NCBI GenBank assembly: GCA_039808325.1
Contig: JBDHSU010000079.1
Span: 1-20,344 of the forward strand
Length of the DNA: 20,344 bases
Origin: JAFKKS01 sp039808325
GTDB lineage: Bacteria; Pseudomonadota; Alphaproteobacteria; Rhizobiales; Xanthobacteraceae
Direction: 5' to 3'
Shown in pieces: positions 1-8,187 of this stretch. A program made the position numbers and the translations under genes. The notes below the pieces were generated by a model, which was given only the letters and a program-made list of their open reading frames with translations, was not told the DNA's origin and ran no database searches. The first letter of the stretch is position 1. Each line of letters opens with the position of its first letter.

Positions 1-77
1 TGAACGTGATCGATTCTCATAACTTGGAGCGGGATGCGGGCGGAAAACCGCTCCACACTTTTCCTCATCCCGCTCTA
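1..77. repeat. Palindromic intergenic repeat abutting ccmH
   Basis: A 10-bp perfect inverted repeat joins GAGCGGGATG at 27-36 to CATCCCGCTC at 66-75. A second, overlapping inverted repeat joins GGAGCGG (26-32) to CCGCTCC (48-54). The left arm can therefore pair with either right arm, but not both. The flank at 1-19 and this core resemble a short palindromic repeat I associate with many Hyphomicrobiales genomes; that is recollection, not a search. The ccmH stop codon (75-77) overlaps the right arm. The left edge may continue beyond the window. It could act as a 3'-end stabiliser or weak terminator for the ccm transcript, but no U-tract follows. Confidence 0.6.
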
Positions 78-530
78 TCGCGGATCGGTCAATTCGCGCA
101 GCGCGCGCTCTTCGTCCGCGCTGAGCGGCAACGACGCCGAACGCTGGCGTCGCGCCGCGCCGAACGCGAAGCCGGCGCCGACGAAAAGCACCAGAAACGG
201 CACGCCCCATAGCACCACGTTGTGCCAGGCGAAGCGCGGCTTGAGGAGCACGAACTCGCCATAACGGCTGACGAGAAAATCGAGGATTTGCTGGTCGCTG
301 TCGCCGGCCTTCAGGCGCTCGCGCACCAGGAGGCGCAGGTCGCGCGCGAGCGGCGCGTCGGAATCGTCGATCGATTGATTCTGGCAGACCATGCAGCGCA
401 GTTCGCGCGACAGTGCGCGCGCGCGCTCCTCGAGCGCATGATCGGCGAGCTGCTCATCCGGCTGCACCGCGCGCGCCGGCCCCATGGCCGCGCCGACGAC
501 GACCAGAAGCAGGAGCAGGACGCGCATCAT
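75..530 (-). CDS. ccmH: Cytochrome c maturation protein CcmH (CycL)
   Basis: CcmH is a membrane-anchored periplasmic thiol-disulfide protein that keeps the apocytochrome c CXXCH cysteines ready for heme ligation with CcmF. The 151-residue product begins with a hydrophobic signal (about 4-21) and carries the hallmark LRCMVCQNQ motif, with the redox pair at Cys46 and Cys49. One membrane segment follows at about 105-124 and then a short charged tail, as in one-domain CcmH/CycL proteins; the TPR part is the separate ccmI gene here. Two ATG codons are adjacent (530 and 527). The GAGG ribosome site is 6 nt from the first, so either could be used. It starts 7 nt after the ccmF stop and is last in the operon. 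In several rhizobia a degP-type protease gene follows cycL; here a palindromic repeat does. Confidence 0.95.
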   Translation of the reverse strand: MMRVLLLLLVVVGAAMGPARAVQPDEQLADHALEERARALSRELRCMVCQNQSIDDSDAPLARDLRLLVRERLKAGDSDQQILDFLVSRYGEFVLLKPRFAWHNVVLWGVPFLVLFVGAGFAFGAARRQRSASLPLSADEERALRELTDPR

Positions 531-537
531 ACGGGCC

Positions 538-2520
538 TCATTCCGCCGGCTGCGGCGACAGCCGCGGGCGCGACGGTTTCGGCGCGCCGATGCGCAGTCG
601 CCGGTCGGACAGCGACAATGCGCCGCCGAGCATCATGAGGACGGGCCCGAGCCAGATCAGCAGCACGAGCGGCTTGTGATAGATGCGCACCGCGATCGCG
701 CCGTCCGGCTGCACGTCGCCCAGCGAAATGTAGATTTGGTTGAGCCCGCGCGTGACCAGCGCGGCCTCGGTGGTCGTCGCCTCGCGTGCCTGGAAAAGGC
801 GCTTCGCCGGCCGCGCGGTGGCGATCGTCGCGCCGTTGCGCTTGATGGCGAACTTCGCGGCGAGCTCACGATAATTCGGCCCTTCGCCGGCCGCGATGCC
901 TTCGTAGGTGAGATCATAATGGCGCAGGGAAATCGTCTCGCCCGGCTTCATGTTGGCGATCGCCTCGGCGCCCCACTGGGTCTCGCCGACCATGCCGAGA
1001 AGCGTCAGGCCGACGGCGAAATGCGCCAGCGCCGTCCCCCATGCCGAACGCGGCAAGCCGCCTGCGCGCGAGAGAGAGGCCTTGAGCGTGGTGCGTAGCA
1101 AAGCCATGCGCTCGGCAATGTCGGTCAGCGCCCCCGCCATGATGAAGACGGCGAGGCCGATGCCGAACGGCGCGAGGATCGGCCCGCCGCCCTCCCCCGC
1201 CACGGTCGCGGCGATGGCGAGAAGCGCCACGCCGAACGCCACGAGCAGACGCTGCGCCACGCCGGCGATGTCGCCGCGTTTCCACGCGAGCAGCGGACCG
1301 AACGGCATGGCGAAAAGGAGCGGCGCCAGAAGCGGACCGAACGTCAGCTCGAAGAACGGCGCGCCGACGGAGATCTTCGCGCCGGTGACGGCCTCGAGCG
1401 CGAGCGGATAAAGCGTGCCGATGAACACGGTCGCGCACGCGGCCGTCAGGAACAGGTTGTTGAGGACGAGCGCCCCCTCGCGCGAGATCGGCGCGAAAAC
1501 GCCGCCCTGCTTCAGCACCGGCGCGCGCCAGGCAAAAAGGCACAGCGCGCCACCGATGAAGAAGGCGAGGATCGCCAGGATGAAGACGCCGCGCGTCGGA
1601 TCGGTCGCGAAGGCGTGCACCGAGGTCAGAACGCCGGAGCGCACCAGGAACGTGCCGAGCAGCGACAGCGAAAAGGTGAGGATCGCGAGCAGGATCGTCC
1701 ACACCTTCAGCGCCTCGCGCCGCTCCATGACGACGGCGGAATGCAGCAGTGCCGTGCCCGCGAGCCACGGCATCAGCGAGGCGTTCTCCACCGGATCCCA
1801 GAACCACCAACCGCCCCAACCGAGCTCGTAATAGGCCCAGTAGGAGCCCATCGCGATGCCGAGGGTGAGCGCGCACCAGGCGGCCAGGGTCCACGGGCGC
1901 ACCCAGCGCGCCCACGCGGCGTCGGTGCGGCCTTCGATCAGCGCGGCGATGGCGAAGGAGAAGGAAATCGAGAAGCCGACATAGCCGAGATAGAGGAGCG
2001 GCGGATGGATCGCGAGGCCGAGATCCTGCAGCACCGGGTTGAGGTCGCGCCCCTCGAACGGCGCCGGAACGAGCCGCGTGAACGGATTGGAGGTGATCAG
2101 GATGAACAGATAGAACGCGGCCGCGATCGACGCCTGCACGCTCAGCACCATCGCCTTGAGCGAGCGCGGCAAGTTGCGGCCGAAGACCGACACCAGCGCG
2201 CCGAAGAACGCCAGGATCAACACCCACAGCAGCATCGAGCCTTCGTGGTTTCCCCACACGCCGGTGATCTTGTAGAGCAGCGGCTTCGCCGAATGCGAAT
2301 TCTCGAAGACATTGAGCACCGAGAAATCCGACACGACGTAGCACGCCGTGAGTGCCGCGAAGGCAAGCCCGACGAACAGGAACTGCGCCGGCGCCGTCGC
2401 TTCGGCGACGCCGATCAGCACCGCGTCGCGCGTGCGCACGCCCCACGCCGGCACCACGATCTGAATGACCGCGAGCGCCAACGCCAGTACCAACGCGTAG
2501 TGGCCGATCTCGGGGATCAC
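538..2520 (-). CDS. ccmF: Heme lyase CcmF (CycK)
   Basis: CcmF is the polytopic inner-membrane subunit of the System I heme lyase. It takes heme from holo-CcmE and attaches it to apocytochrome c. The 660-residue protein is of normal family length, with many membrane helices spread along it. The tryptophan-rich WWD signature is visible at about 235-250 (WGGWWFWDPVENASLM), with candidate heme-ligand histidines flanking it near His172 (in IHPP) and His302, and another near residue 500 in a late helix. The start is GTG at 2520, giving an N-terminus MIPEIG like other CcmF proteins. The GTG overlaps the ccmE stop by 4 nt (GTGA), indicating translational coupling. The gene lies between ccmE and ccmH in the classical cycHJKL order. 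No frameshift or missing motif was seen. Confidence 0.97.
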   Translation of the reverse strand: MIPEIGHYALVLALALAVIQIVVPAWGVRTRDAVLIGVAEATAPAQFLFVGLAFAALTACYVVSDFSVLNVFENSHSAKPLLYKITGVWGNHEGSMLLWVLILAFFGALVSVFGRNLPRSLKAMVLSVQASIAAAFYLFILITSNPFTRLVPAPFEGRDLNPVLQDLGLAIHPPLLYLGYVGFSISFSFAIAALIEGRTDAAWARWVRPWTLAAWCALTLGIAMGSYWAYYELGWGGWWFWDPVENASLMPWLAGTALLHSAVVMERREALKVWTILLAILTFSLSLLGTFLVRSGVLTSVHAFATDPTRGVFILAILAFFIGGALCLFAWRAPVLKQGGVFAPISREGALVLNNLFLTAACATVFIGTLYPLALEAVTGAKISVGAPFFELTFGPLLAPLLFAMPFGPLLAWKRGDIAGVAQRLLVAFGVALLAIAATVAGEGGGPILAPFGIGLAVFIMAGALTDIAERMALLRTTLKASLSRAGGLPRSAWGTALAHFAVGLTLLGMVGETQWGAEAIANMKPGETISLRHYDLTYEGIAAGEGPNYRELAAKFAIKRNGATIATARPAKRLFQAREATTTEAALVTRGLNQIYISLGDVQPDGAIAVRIYHKPLVLLIWLGPVLMMLGGALSLSDRRLRIGAPKPSRPRLSPQPAE

Positions 2521-2990
2521 TGCGTCCGCCCTCCGCTCGACCCGGCTTTCTTGTCGTAGTCGTCCTTCCAGTGGCCCTGCTTCTTCAGCGCGTCGGCGAC
2601 CTCCTTCGGCATGTACTTTTCGTCATGCTTGGCAAGCACGCTGTCCGCCTTGAAGTGGCCCGCATTGTCGAGCGCGCCCTCCGCGATCACGCCCTGCCCT
2701 TCGCGGAACAGGTCCGGCAGGATGCCGTGATAGGTCACCGGCACCGTCTCGTTGCCGTCGGTGACCTCGAAACGCACGTCGAGCTTGTCCGAGCGCACGA
2801 TGCTGCCTTCCTTGACGAGGCCGCCGAGACGCACGCGCGAACCCGGCGCCAAATGCTTCGCGACGATCTCGGTCGGCGAGTGAAAGAACACGATCGAATC
2901 CTTCAGCGCGTTCAGGATCAGTCCCGCCGCGAGCGCAACCACGCCGACGGAACAAGCGATCAGAACAAGGCGCCGCTTCTTGCGTGTCAT
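2517..2990 (-). CDS. ccmE: Heme chaperone CcmE (CycJ)
   Basis: CcmE is a membrane-anchored periplasmic chaperone that binds heme covalently and delivers it to CcmF. The 157-residue sequence has a positively charged N-terminus, one membrane anchor (about 8-29), an OB-fold beta domain (about 35-120) and the conserved motif KHDEKYMP. In this motif His122 is the covalent heme ligand and Tyr126 the axial ligand. The C-terminal tail is flexible and charged. The start ATG lies 14 nt after the ccmI stop, and the stop overlaps the ccmF GTG. The motif has His-x-x-x-Tyr, the common form, rather than the rarer Cys-type CcmE. Confidence 0.97.
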   Translation of the reverse strand: MTRKKRRLVLIACSVGVVALAAGLILNALKDSIVFFHSPTEIVAKHLAPGSRVRLGGLVKEGSIVRSDKLDVRFEVTDGNETVPVTYHGILPDLFREGQGVIAEGALDNAGHFKADSVLAKHDEKYMPKEVADALKKQGHWKDDYDKKAGSSGGRTQ

Positions 2991-3004
2991 AACGTCAGTC
3001 TACC

Positions 3005-4117
3005 CTATTCGCTCAACTGCAGCGTCTTCGCCAGTTCGTCGACGCGCCGCAGCTTGTCCGCGTCGGCGGCGAGCGCCTTGCGTGCGCCGGCGAGGCTCGC
3101 TTTCGCCTTGTCGCGGTCGCCGAGCACGCCATAAGCGCGGATCAGCTTCAGCCAGTCGTCCACGTCGCCGCCGTCCTTCTCCAGCCGTTCCGCCAGGCGC
3201 GCGACCATGCCCTGGATCATGGCATTGCGCTGGTCGGGCGAGAGTTGCTCCGCCGCCGCGACGTCCTTCGCGCTCGGGCCGGCGCCCGCCGGTTGGCGGA
3301 CCCGTGCCAGGGCTTGCTCGACAAGCCCTTTCCAGCGCGCGTCCGCGGGCGCGTCGGCAAGCAGGGCCTGCCAGAGCTTTTCGGCATCCTCGCGGCGGCC
3401 GTCCTGCTCGGCGGCGAGGCCGAGGAAATAGCGCGCCCGCGTCTCCTTGCCGTCGAGCGCGAGGCTGCGGTCGAACGACGCCTTCGCCTCCGCGGTCACG
3501 ACGCCGTCCGCGGCGGCGACGAGCGCTTCGCCCAAATCCGCTTCACGCGCCGCCGTCGTGCCCTCGATGCGCAGCACGTTGCGCCGCGCCTTCACGGCGT
3601 CGTCGAACCGGCCGAGCCGCATATAGACAGGGGCGAGCACCTCCCACCCCCGCGCATCGTCCGGCTTGCTCGCCAGGTGACGCTCGACTTCCGCGACCAG
3701 CGCCGTGATCGGCCGCTTGTCGGCGGGCCCGCCGTTGCGCGCCGCCAAGGGTTCGCCCGGGATGAGCGGCGAGCCGATCGCGAGATAGAAACCCATCGCG
3801 CCCGCCGGCAGAGCAAGAAGCGCCGCGATCATCACGGCGCGGCGACGCCAGACGCTGGCCGGCCGGCCGGAGGTCGCGCGGGCCGCTTTGGCAGCGGCGA
3901 GAAGCCGCCGCCCGACCTCGGCGCGCGCGGCCTCGGCCTCGGCCGGCGCAAGCCGCGACGCGCGCCTGTCACGCTCGATCTCGTCCAATTGGTCCCGGTA
4001 TACGGCGACGTCGGCGCCGGCACCGGTTCCGGCCGGCGCGGCCTGCCGGCTGAGCGGCCAGAGCACGGCGAAAACCGCCGCGAAGGTCATCAATGCCAGA
4101 ACGAGCCAGAGAGTCAT
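3005..4117 (-). CDS. ccmI: Cytochrome c maturation protein CcmI (CycH)
   Basis: CcmI/CycH is the apocytochrome c chaperone of System I: a membrane protein with a periplasmic TPR domain that presents apocytochrome to CcmF/CcmH. From the ATG at 4117 the product is 370 residues. It has TM1 at about 2-22, a cytoplasmic segment with the family motif VYRDQLDEIERD (about 39-50), TM2 at about 93-113, then a helical periplasmic domain with TPR-like repeats. I chose 4117 because the protein then begins directly with the first membrane helix. The open frame continues upstream, but that part is arginine-rich, unlike the family, and runs into the neighbouring gene. No strong Shine-Dalgarno is visible at this start. 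It is first in the ccm operon, so its promoter should lie in 4118-4283 or further upstream. Confidence 0.93.
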   Translation of the reverse strand: MTLWLVLALMTFAAVFAVLWPLSRQAAPAGTGAGADVAVYRDQLDEIERDRRASRLAPAEAEAARAEVGRRLLAAAKAARATSGRPASVWRRRAVMIAALLALPAGAMGFYLAIGSPLIPGEPLAARNGGPADKRPITALVAEVERHLASKPDDARGWEVLAPVYMRLGRFDDAVKARRNVLRIEGTTAAREADLGEALVAAADGVVTAEAKASFDRSLALDGKETRARYFLGLAAEQDGRREDAEKLWQALLADAPADARWKGLVEQALARVRQPAGAGPSAKDVAAAEQLSPDQRNAMIQGMVARLAERLEKDGGDVDDWLKLIRAYGVLGDRDKAKASLAGARKALAADADKLRRVDELAKTLQLSE

Positions 4118-4283
4118 GCGCCGACCGAACGAGCGGGCCTCGGCCGCACGAGCCGCGCCCGGAAAAGACGCGGCAAGGCGTGGCACGACCCCGACCGCGA
4201 TGCAAGGACGGCGGCACGGTTGACGGCCGAATGCCGGGCGCGGCCGAATACCGCATACGGCGCGGCGAAGAAAATCGGCGAGG

Positions 4284-5687
4284 TCAGGCTTGCGCCGCGC
4301 GCGGCTCTCCCGCAATTGTGATCGCACGCGACAATTGGGCGGCATATTCGCTGCCGAAGACCTTGGCGGCGAAGCGCACGGCCGCCTCGGCCTGCGCACG
4401 GCGATACCGTCGCTCCTGCGACGGCGCGTCGCGCAGCGCATCGATCAGCGCCGGCGCGGCGCGCTCGATATACCGCTGCAACTCGAGATGCACCTCGCGC
4501 GAAATCTGGTTGACGGCGAGTTCGTTGGCGAAGCTGCGCGATGCGATGACGAAGGTCAGCCGCGCCTCCGCGTCGGCGACATCGATCTCGTTCGGGCCGG
4601 CCTTCGACAGCGCCTCATGTCCCTGCGGCGCGCGCAGGAGCCGGCGCACGAGCGCCGGCATCGGCTGGATTTCCCGCTGCAGCAATTCCGCGACCTCGCC
4701 ACGGAGGGCGTGGAACTCGCGGCTCCAGGCGGAATCGCGCGACAGGTCGAGCTCGGTCTGCACCCCCCTGATGCCATCGCGAAGCCGGCGCAATGCATAT
4801 ACCGCATCCGCAATACGGTTCTCTTTCAGCCTGCGGCGCAGATCGGCGACGAACAGATGCAGCTCACCGAGGATCAGGCTCACGGCCGGCGCCAGCGGCG
4901 CCTGCGCGACGCGGATGGCCATGTCGCTCGCGGCCGACATCACCGCGAGGCGGATCAGTTGCGTTTCGTTCTGCAACCGACCCTTGAGCATGACGAGCGT
5001 GAAGGGAAGGATTTCCGGGTTCGCGTGCGTCATCGTCATCAGGCGGACCAGAAGCTGCTCGGCCTGCGCCCCGGTCAGATTGGCGATCCGCTCCGGAAGA
5101 TGATGCGAAAAATCCGCCAGCCGGTCGCGGTTGCGTAAAATGACGAGCAGTTCGCGCACGTCGAGAAGGCCGCGAAGCGTGCCCGTCTGCGCCGCCGCGC
5201 GCCGGCGTCCTTTCTCGTCGGTGTCGAGCCTCTCGAGAAGATTGGAGATCGCCTGCGCGACGTAATCTTGGAAGTTGCGGGCGAGCTGCGCCGCGTGCGG
5301 CAGGTCCGGGGCGAGCAGCGCCGCATTCGCTTGCGCGCGATAGATGCGCGCAGGCTCGCGCACGAGATCACGGCCGATCCAGTTCCACAACGGCGTCAGC
5401 GAGGCGCGCGCAATGAGGCCGGGCGGCAGCGTCGGCGCGTTATGCGAGGTCAGGAACGGCGTGAGCGGCTCGAAGAACATCCGGGCCGGACTTGCTGTTC
5501 GCGGCGGCCTGCACGCCATCGTCGGAATGGCGGGCCGCAGCCTTTCGAGGATGAGATTGACGGCCGGGATGTGCTCGCCCCTCAGCAGCGCGCGCTCGAG
5601 CGTCGCCACCAGGGAAGCCTGCGTTTCCGGCGGCAACCCGCCGAGATACGCATGCAGACGCTCGACCGGCAGCGCTTCGCTCGCCAT
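4284..5687 (-). CDS. Conserved-looking hypothetical alpha-helical protein
   Basis: I do not recognise a characterised family. From the ATG at 5687 the product is 467 residues with no signal peptide or clear membrane helix, so it is probably cytosolic. It looks almost wholly alpha-helical, rich in Ala, Leu, Arg and Glu, with one cysteine near residue 59. The stretch from about 75 to 100 is Pro/Phe/Leu-rich and is followed by a WNWIGRDL segment. The upstream extension of this frame is ignored because it runs antiparallel to nothing plausible and reads through the kinase gene in another frame. The sequence GTGGAAGCGGAG directly precedes the ATG. It lies 83 nt after the kinase stop and 166 nt before ccmI, on the same strand, so it may be co-transcribed with either or neither. 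Clean GC-rich coding bias over its length supports a real gene. Confidence 0.8.
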   Translation of the reverse strand: MASEALPVERLHAYLGGLPPETQASLVATLERALLRGEHIPAVNLILERLRPAIPTMACRPPRTASPARMFFEPLTPFLTSHNAPTLPPGLIARASLTPLWNWIGRDLVREPARIYRAQANAALLAPDLPHAAQLARNFQDYVAQAISNLLERLDTDEKGRRRAAAQTGTLRGLLDVRELLVILRNRDRLADFSHHLPERIANLTGAQAEQLLVRLMTMTHANPEILPFTLVMLKGRLQNETQLIRLAVMSAASDMAIRVAQAPLAPAVSLILGELHLFVADLRRRLKENRIADAVYALRRLRDGIRGVQTELDLSRDSAWSREFHALRGEVAELLQREIQPMPALVRRLLRAPQGHEALSKAGPNEIDVADAEARLTFVIASRSFANELAVNQISREVHLELQRYIERAAPALIDALRDAPSQERRYRRAQAEAAVRFAAKVFGSEYAAQLSRAITIAGEPRAAQA

Positions 5688-5770
5688 CTCCGCTTCCACC
5701 GGACCCACTGACCGCTTTCCAGATAGCGCGGCGATGGTTAACGGGGGGTTTTCTCCCCCTGCGCCGGCGC

Positions 5771-7156
5771 TTACCCGGCCGGAAGGACGAGCTCGGCGCG
5801 CAGCCCGCCGAGCGGCGCCGCGCCAAGCGTCAGCGACCCGCGATAGAGATCGGCCAGTTCGGACACGATGGAAAGGCCGAGGCCGGACCCCGGCTTCGTT
5901 TCGTCGAGGCGCTGGCCGCGGCGGGAGACCTGCTCGCGCTCGCTCGGCGACAGTCCCGGCCCGTCGTCGTCGACGATGATGCGCACCGACGGGGCGGCCC
6001 CCGCCTCGCGCGTTTGCCGCGACGCCTCCGCCGCGACCGTGACGCTGACGCGCGTCTGCGCCCACTTGCAGGCATTGTCGACGAGATTGCCGACCATCTC
6101 CTCGAGGTCCTGCTGCTCGCCCTGGAAGCGCGCGTTCTGCGGCGCATCCACGACGATCGAAACGGCGCGGTCGTGATGGATCTTCTCCATGGTCCGCGCC
6201 AGTGCGGTCACGACCGGCGCGATGTCCGTCACGGTTCCGACCACGGTCAGCCGCGCCGCGAGCCGCGCGCGCTCCAGATGCCGCGCCACCTGATCGCGCA
6301 TGATGTCGATCTGTTCGCGCACCTTGGCGGCGAGCGGATCGTCCGGCCGCGCGACCGCCTCGTTCATCATCACGGAGAGCGGCGTCTTCAGCGCGTGCGC
6401 GAGATTGCCGACATGCGTGCGCGCGCGCTCGACGATCGCGCGGTTGGCCTCGATGAGGGCGTTGGTCTCGCGCGCCAGCGGGGCGATCTCTTCCGGGAAA
6501 TTTCCCTGCAGGCGTTCCGCGCGCCCGGAGCGGATGGCGGCGAGGCTCTCGGAGATGCGCTTGAGCGGCGCGAGGCCGAAGCGCACCTGGAACATCGTCG
6601 TGAGCAGAAGCACCAGCGCAAGGATCAGGAACGTCAGCACCAGCCAGCCGTCGAAGCCGCGCGTCTCCTCGTCGATCTCGGTCGCGTCGCCGGCGATGGC
6701 GATGAGGAAGCGCCCGTCGTCCCCGAGGTCGATCGTGCGCTCCGCGATGCGCAGGCGCTGATCCTCCGGCCCGCGCGCATAGGCTTGGCGCACGCCTTCC
6801 GGCCCCGGCTGAACGCCCGCGTCGGCGAGTTTCGGCAAGGTCGAATCCCACAGCGACCGCGAGGCGCGGATTTCCGGCTTGCCGCCGTCGAGCCGGGTGA
6901 CCTGCCAGTACCACCCCGACAGCGGCAGTTCGAACAGCGGCTCGCCGAGGCTTTGCGGGAACTTCTCGGCGGATTCGTCCGGCGAGGCGACGTCGGCCAC
7001 CAGCGTCTTGAGATAGACGCCGAGCCGGCGGTCGAACGCGCGCTCCACCGTCTCGCGATAGAGCGACGAAAGCACGATGCCGGTGATGACGAGGATGGCG
7101 ACGGTCCAGGCGGTGGCCGTCAGGAACAGCCGCAGCGCGAGTGAATTAGCGCGCAT
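5771..7156 (-). CDS. feuQ: FeuQ/PhoQ-like sensor histidine kinase
   Basis: Membrane sensor kinase that should phosphorylate the regulator encoded just upstream. The 461 residues hold TM1 (about 9-31), a periplasmic domain of about 135 residues, TM2 (about 171-189), a HAMP linker, and a HisKA helix with the phospho-acceptor His254 in NLAHALKTPL. The ATPase domain has the N-box (NLVDNACKW, Asn357/Asn361), the G1 box DDDGPGL (about 397-402) and the G2 box GSGLGLSI (about 423-430). All catalytic motifs are intact. The ATG at 7156 overlaps the regulator's stop codon (11 shared nt), implying coupled translation. The regulator's strong likeness to rhizobial FeuP suggests this is FeuQ; the assignment by symbol is less certain than the class. 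Confidence 0.92.
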   Translation of the reverse strand: MRANSLALRLFLTATAWTVAILVITGIVLSSLYRETVERAFDRRLGVYLKTLVADVASPDESAEKFPQSLGEPLFELPLSGWYWQVTRLDGGKPEIRASRSLWDSTLPKLADAGVQPGPEGVRQAYARGPEDQRLRIAERTIDLGDDGRFLIAIAGDATEIDEETRGFDGWLVLTFLILALVLLLTTMFQVRFGLAPLKRISESLAAIRSGRAERLQGNFPEEIAPLARETNALIEANRAIVERARTHVGNLAHALKTPLSVMMNEAVARPDDPLAAKVREQIDIMRDQVARHLERARLAARLTVVGTVTDIAPVVTALARTMEKIHHDRAVSIVVDAPQNARFQGEQQDLEEMVGNLVDNACKWAQTRVSVTVAAEASRQTREAGAAPSVRIIVDDDGPGLSPSEREQVSRRGQRLDETKPGSGLGLSIVSELADLYRGSLTLGAAPLGGLRAELVLPAG

Positions 7157-7817
7157 CGTTGGGGGGAGTGAGGAGATAGCCGAGGCCGCGCACGGTCTGG
7201 ATCACGTCGACGCCGAGCTTCTTGCGGATGCGGCCGACGAACACCTCGATCGTATTCGAGTCGCGGTCGAAATCCTGGTCGTAGAGATGCTCGACCAGTT
7301 CGGTCCGCGAGACGACGCGGCCGGTGTGGTGCATCAGGTAGGACAGCAGACGATATTCATGCGACGTGAGCTTCACCGCGACGCCGTCGACGCTGACGCG
7401 GCCGTTGCGCGTGTCGAGGCGCACCGGCCCGCAGGAGAACTCGCTCTTGGCATGCCCGGCGGAGCGCCGCAGCAGCGCGCGCATGCGCGCCAGTACTTCC
7501 TCGAGCTGAAACGGCTTCGCGACGTAGTCGTCGGCGCCGGCGTCGAAGCCCTGCACCTTGTCGCTCCAGCGATCGCGCGCGGTGAGGATGAGGACCGGCA
7601 TCGAGCGCCCCGCGCGCCGCCATGCCTCGAGCACGGAGATGCCGTCCATCTTCGGCAGGCCGATATCGAGGATCACGGCGTCGTAGGGCTCGGTCTCGCC
7701 GAGATAGTGGCCCTCCTCGCCGTCGAAGGCCCTGTCGACCACGTAGCCCGCGTCGATCAGCGCGGCGGCGAGCTGGCGGTTGAGGTCGGGATCATCTTCA
7801 ATAACGAGTAGACGCAA
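7146..7817 (-). CDS. feuP: FeuP/PhoP-like OmpR-family response regulator
   Basis: DNA-binding response regulator of 223 residues. The receiver domain has the acidic pair Glu7/Asp8-Asp9, phospho-acceptor Asp51 (ILDIGLPKMDG), Thr79 and Lys101 (DDYVAKPF). A C-terminal winged helix follows, with the OmpR/PhoB signature around LTSHEYRLL and DRDSNTIEVFVGRIRKKL. The wording of these segments, especially LTARDRWSDKV and VEHLYDQDFDRDSNTIE, matches what I remember of rhizobial FeuP. The start is TTG at 7817, supported by the standard N-terminus MRLLVIEDD and by a strong GAGGGGA site 4 nt upstream (7822-7828). It lies 15 nt after the small secreted protein gene and overlaps the kinase gene by 11 nt, forming a three-gene operon. 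Confidence 0.94.
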   Translation of the reverse strand: MRLLVIEDDPDLNRQLAAALIDAGYVVDRAFDGEEGHYLGETEPYDAVILDIGLPKMDGISVLEAWRRAGRSMPVLILTARDRWSDKVQGFDAGADDYVAKPFQLEEVLARMRALLRRSAGHAKSEFSCGPVRLDTRNGRVSVDGVAVKLTSHEYRLLSYLMHHTGRVVSRTELVEHLYDQDFDRDSNTIEVFVGRIRKKLGVDVIQTVRGLGYLLTPPNDAR

Positions 7818-7821
7818 AGCT

Positions 7822-7828
7822 TCCCCTC
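7822..7828 (-). promoter_or_regulatory. Shine-Dalgarno that fixes the TTG start of the regulator
   Basis: On the minus strand the sequence reads GAGGGGA, then AGCT, then the TTG start codon. It falls in the 15-nt gap between the PepSY-like gene's stop and the regulator. It is stronger than other sites in the operon and supports the non-ATG start. Confidence 0.7.
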
Positions 7829-7832
7829 GAAG

Positions 7833-8147
7833 TCACCGCGCCGCCAGGAATTTTCCGCTCAGGGCATCGATGGCGACCCGCGTTACTTTGCCATCCCGCG
7901 CGAGAACTGTCAGCACATAGCGAAGGCTTCCGTGGTCGCCTTCGCAGAGCCGCGCCCGCACCACGTCGCCGCCATAGCGTTTTTTGGCGATTCGAATCGC
8001 GCGGGCCGCATGCATCGCGCGGTGGCTGGCCAGCGCCGCCCGCCGCTGCTCCTGCGTCAGGCATCGCTTCGATTCGGCTGCGATCGAGGCCGTCCAAGGC
8101 GCCTGCGCCAGAAGCAACACGGCGAGGAAGAGAAACATCTGCACCAT
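7833..8147 (-). CDS. Small secreted PepSY-like protein upstream of feuPQ
   Basis: A 104-residue protein with a clear signal peptide: a hydrophobic core at about 4-15 and a probable cleavage near residues 21-24 (SIAA). The mature part is basic and ends in a PepSY-like unit: an AIRIAKKRYGGDVVRA helix-turn, then beta strands RYVLTVLARDGKVTRVAID and a closing SGKFL. PepSY domains are often found in periplasmic inhibitors or modulators. The gene is 15 nt upstream of the response regulator and is first in the operon. A TAAGG element lies 8 nt before the ATG at 8147; a second in-frame ATG at 8138 would shorten the signal peptide. By position it corresponds to FeuN, the periplasmic FeuQ inhibitor of Sinorhizobium; that equivalence is an inference. 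Confidence 0.85.
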   Translation of the reverse strand: MVQMFLFLAVLLLAQAPWTASIAAESKRCLTQEQRRAALASHRAMHAARAIRIAKKRYGGDVVRARLCEGDHGSLRYVLTVLARDGKVTRVAIDALSGKFLAAR

Positions 8148-8170
8148 GCATCGGCCTTAGGTCAGGGAAA

Positions 8171-8187
8171 ATGAATTGTCGATGAAT
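8171..8187 (-). promoter_or_regulatory. Candidate OmpR-family operator: direct repeat of 11-bp period
   Basis: On the minus strand the sequence is ATTCAT-CGACA-ATTCAT, a perfect 6-bp direct repeat spaced by 5 bp. This tandem 11-bp geometry is typical of PhoP/PhoB/OmpR-type binding boxes. It is 24-40 nt upstream of the PepSY-like start, ahead of the operon encoding an OmpR-family regulator, so autoregulation is plausible. It is AT-rich in a GC-rich region, which also fits part of a promoter. No definite -35/-10 pair was found. Confidence 0.4.

Noticed and set aside
5743..5759. GGGGG/CCCCC hairpin 12 nt after the kinase stop as a terminator
   Set aside because: A 5-bp stem exists, but there is no run of T after it on the minus strand, so termination is not supported.
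4284..6914. 876-codon minus-strand open frame joining the kinase region to the hypothetical protein
   Set aside because: The upstream 400 codons are an out-of-frame reading of the kinase gene. The real protein begins at 5687 after a ribosome-site-like sequence.
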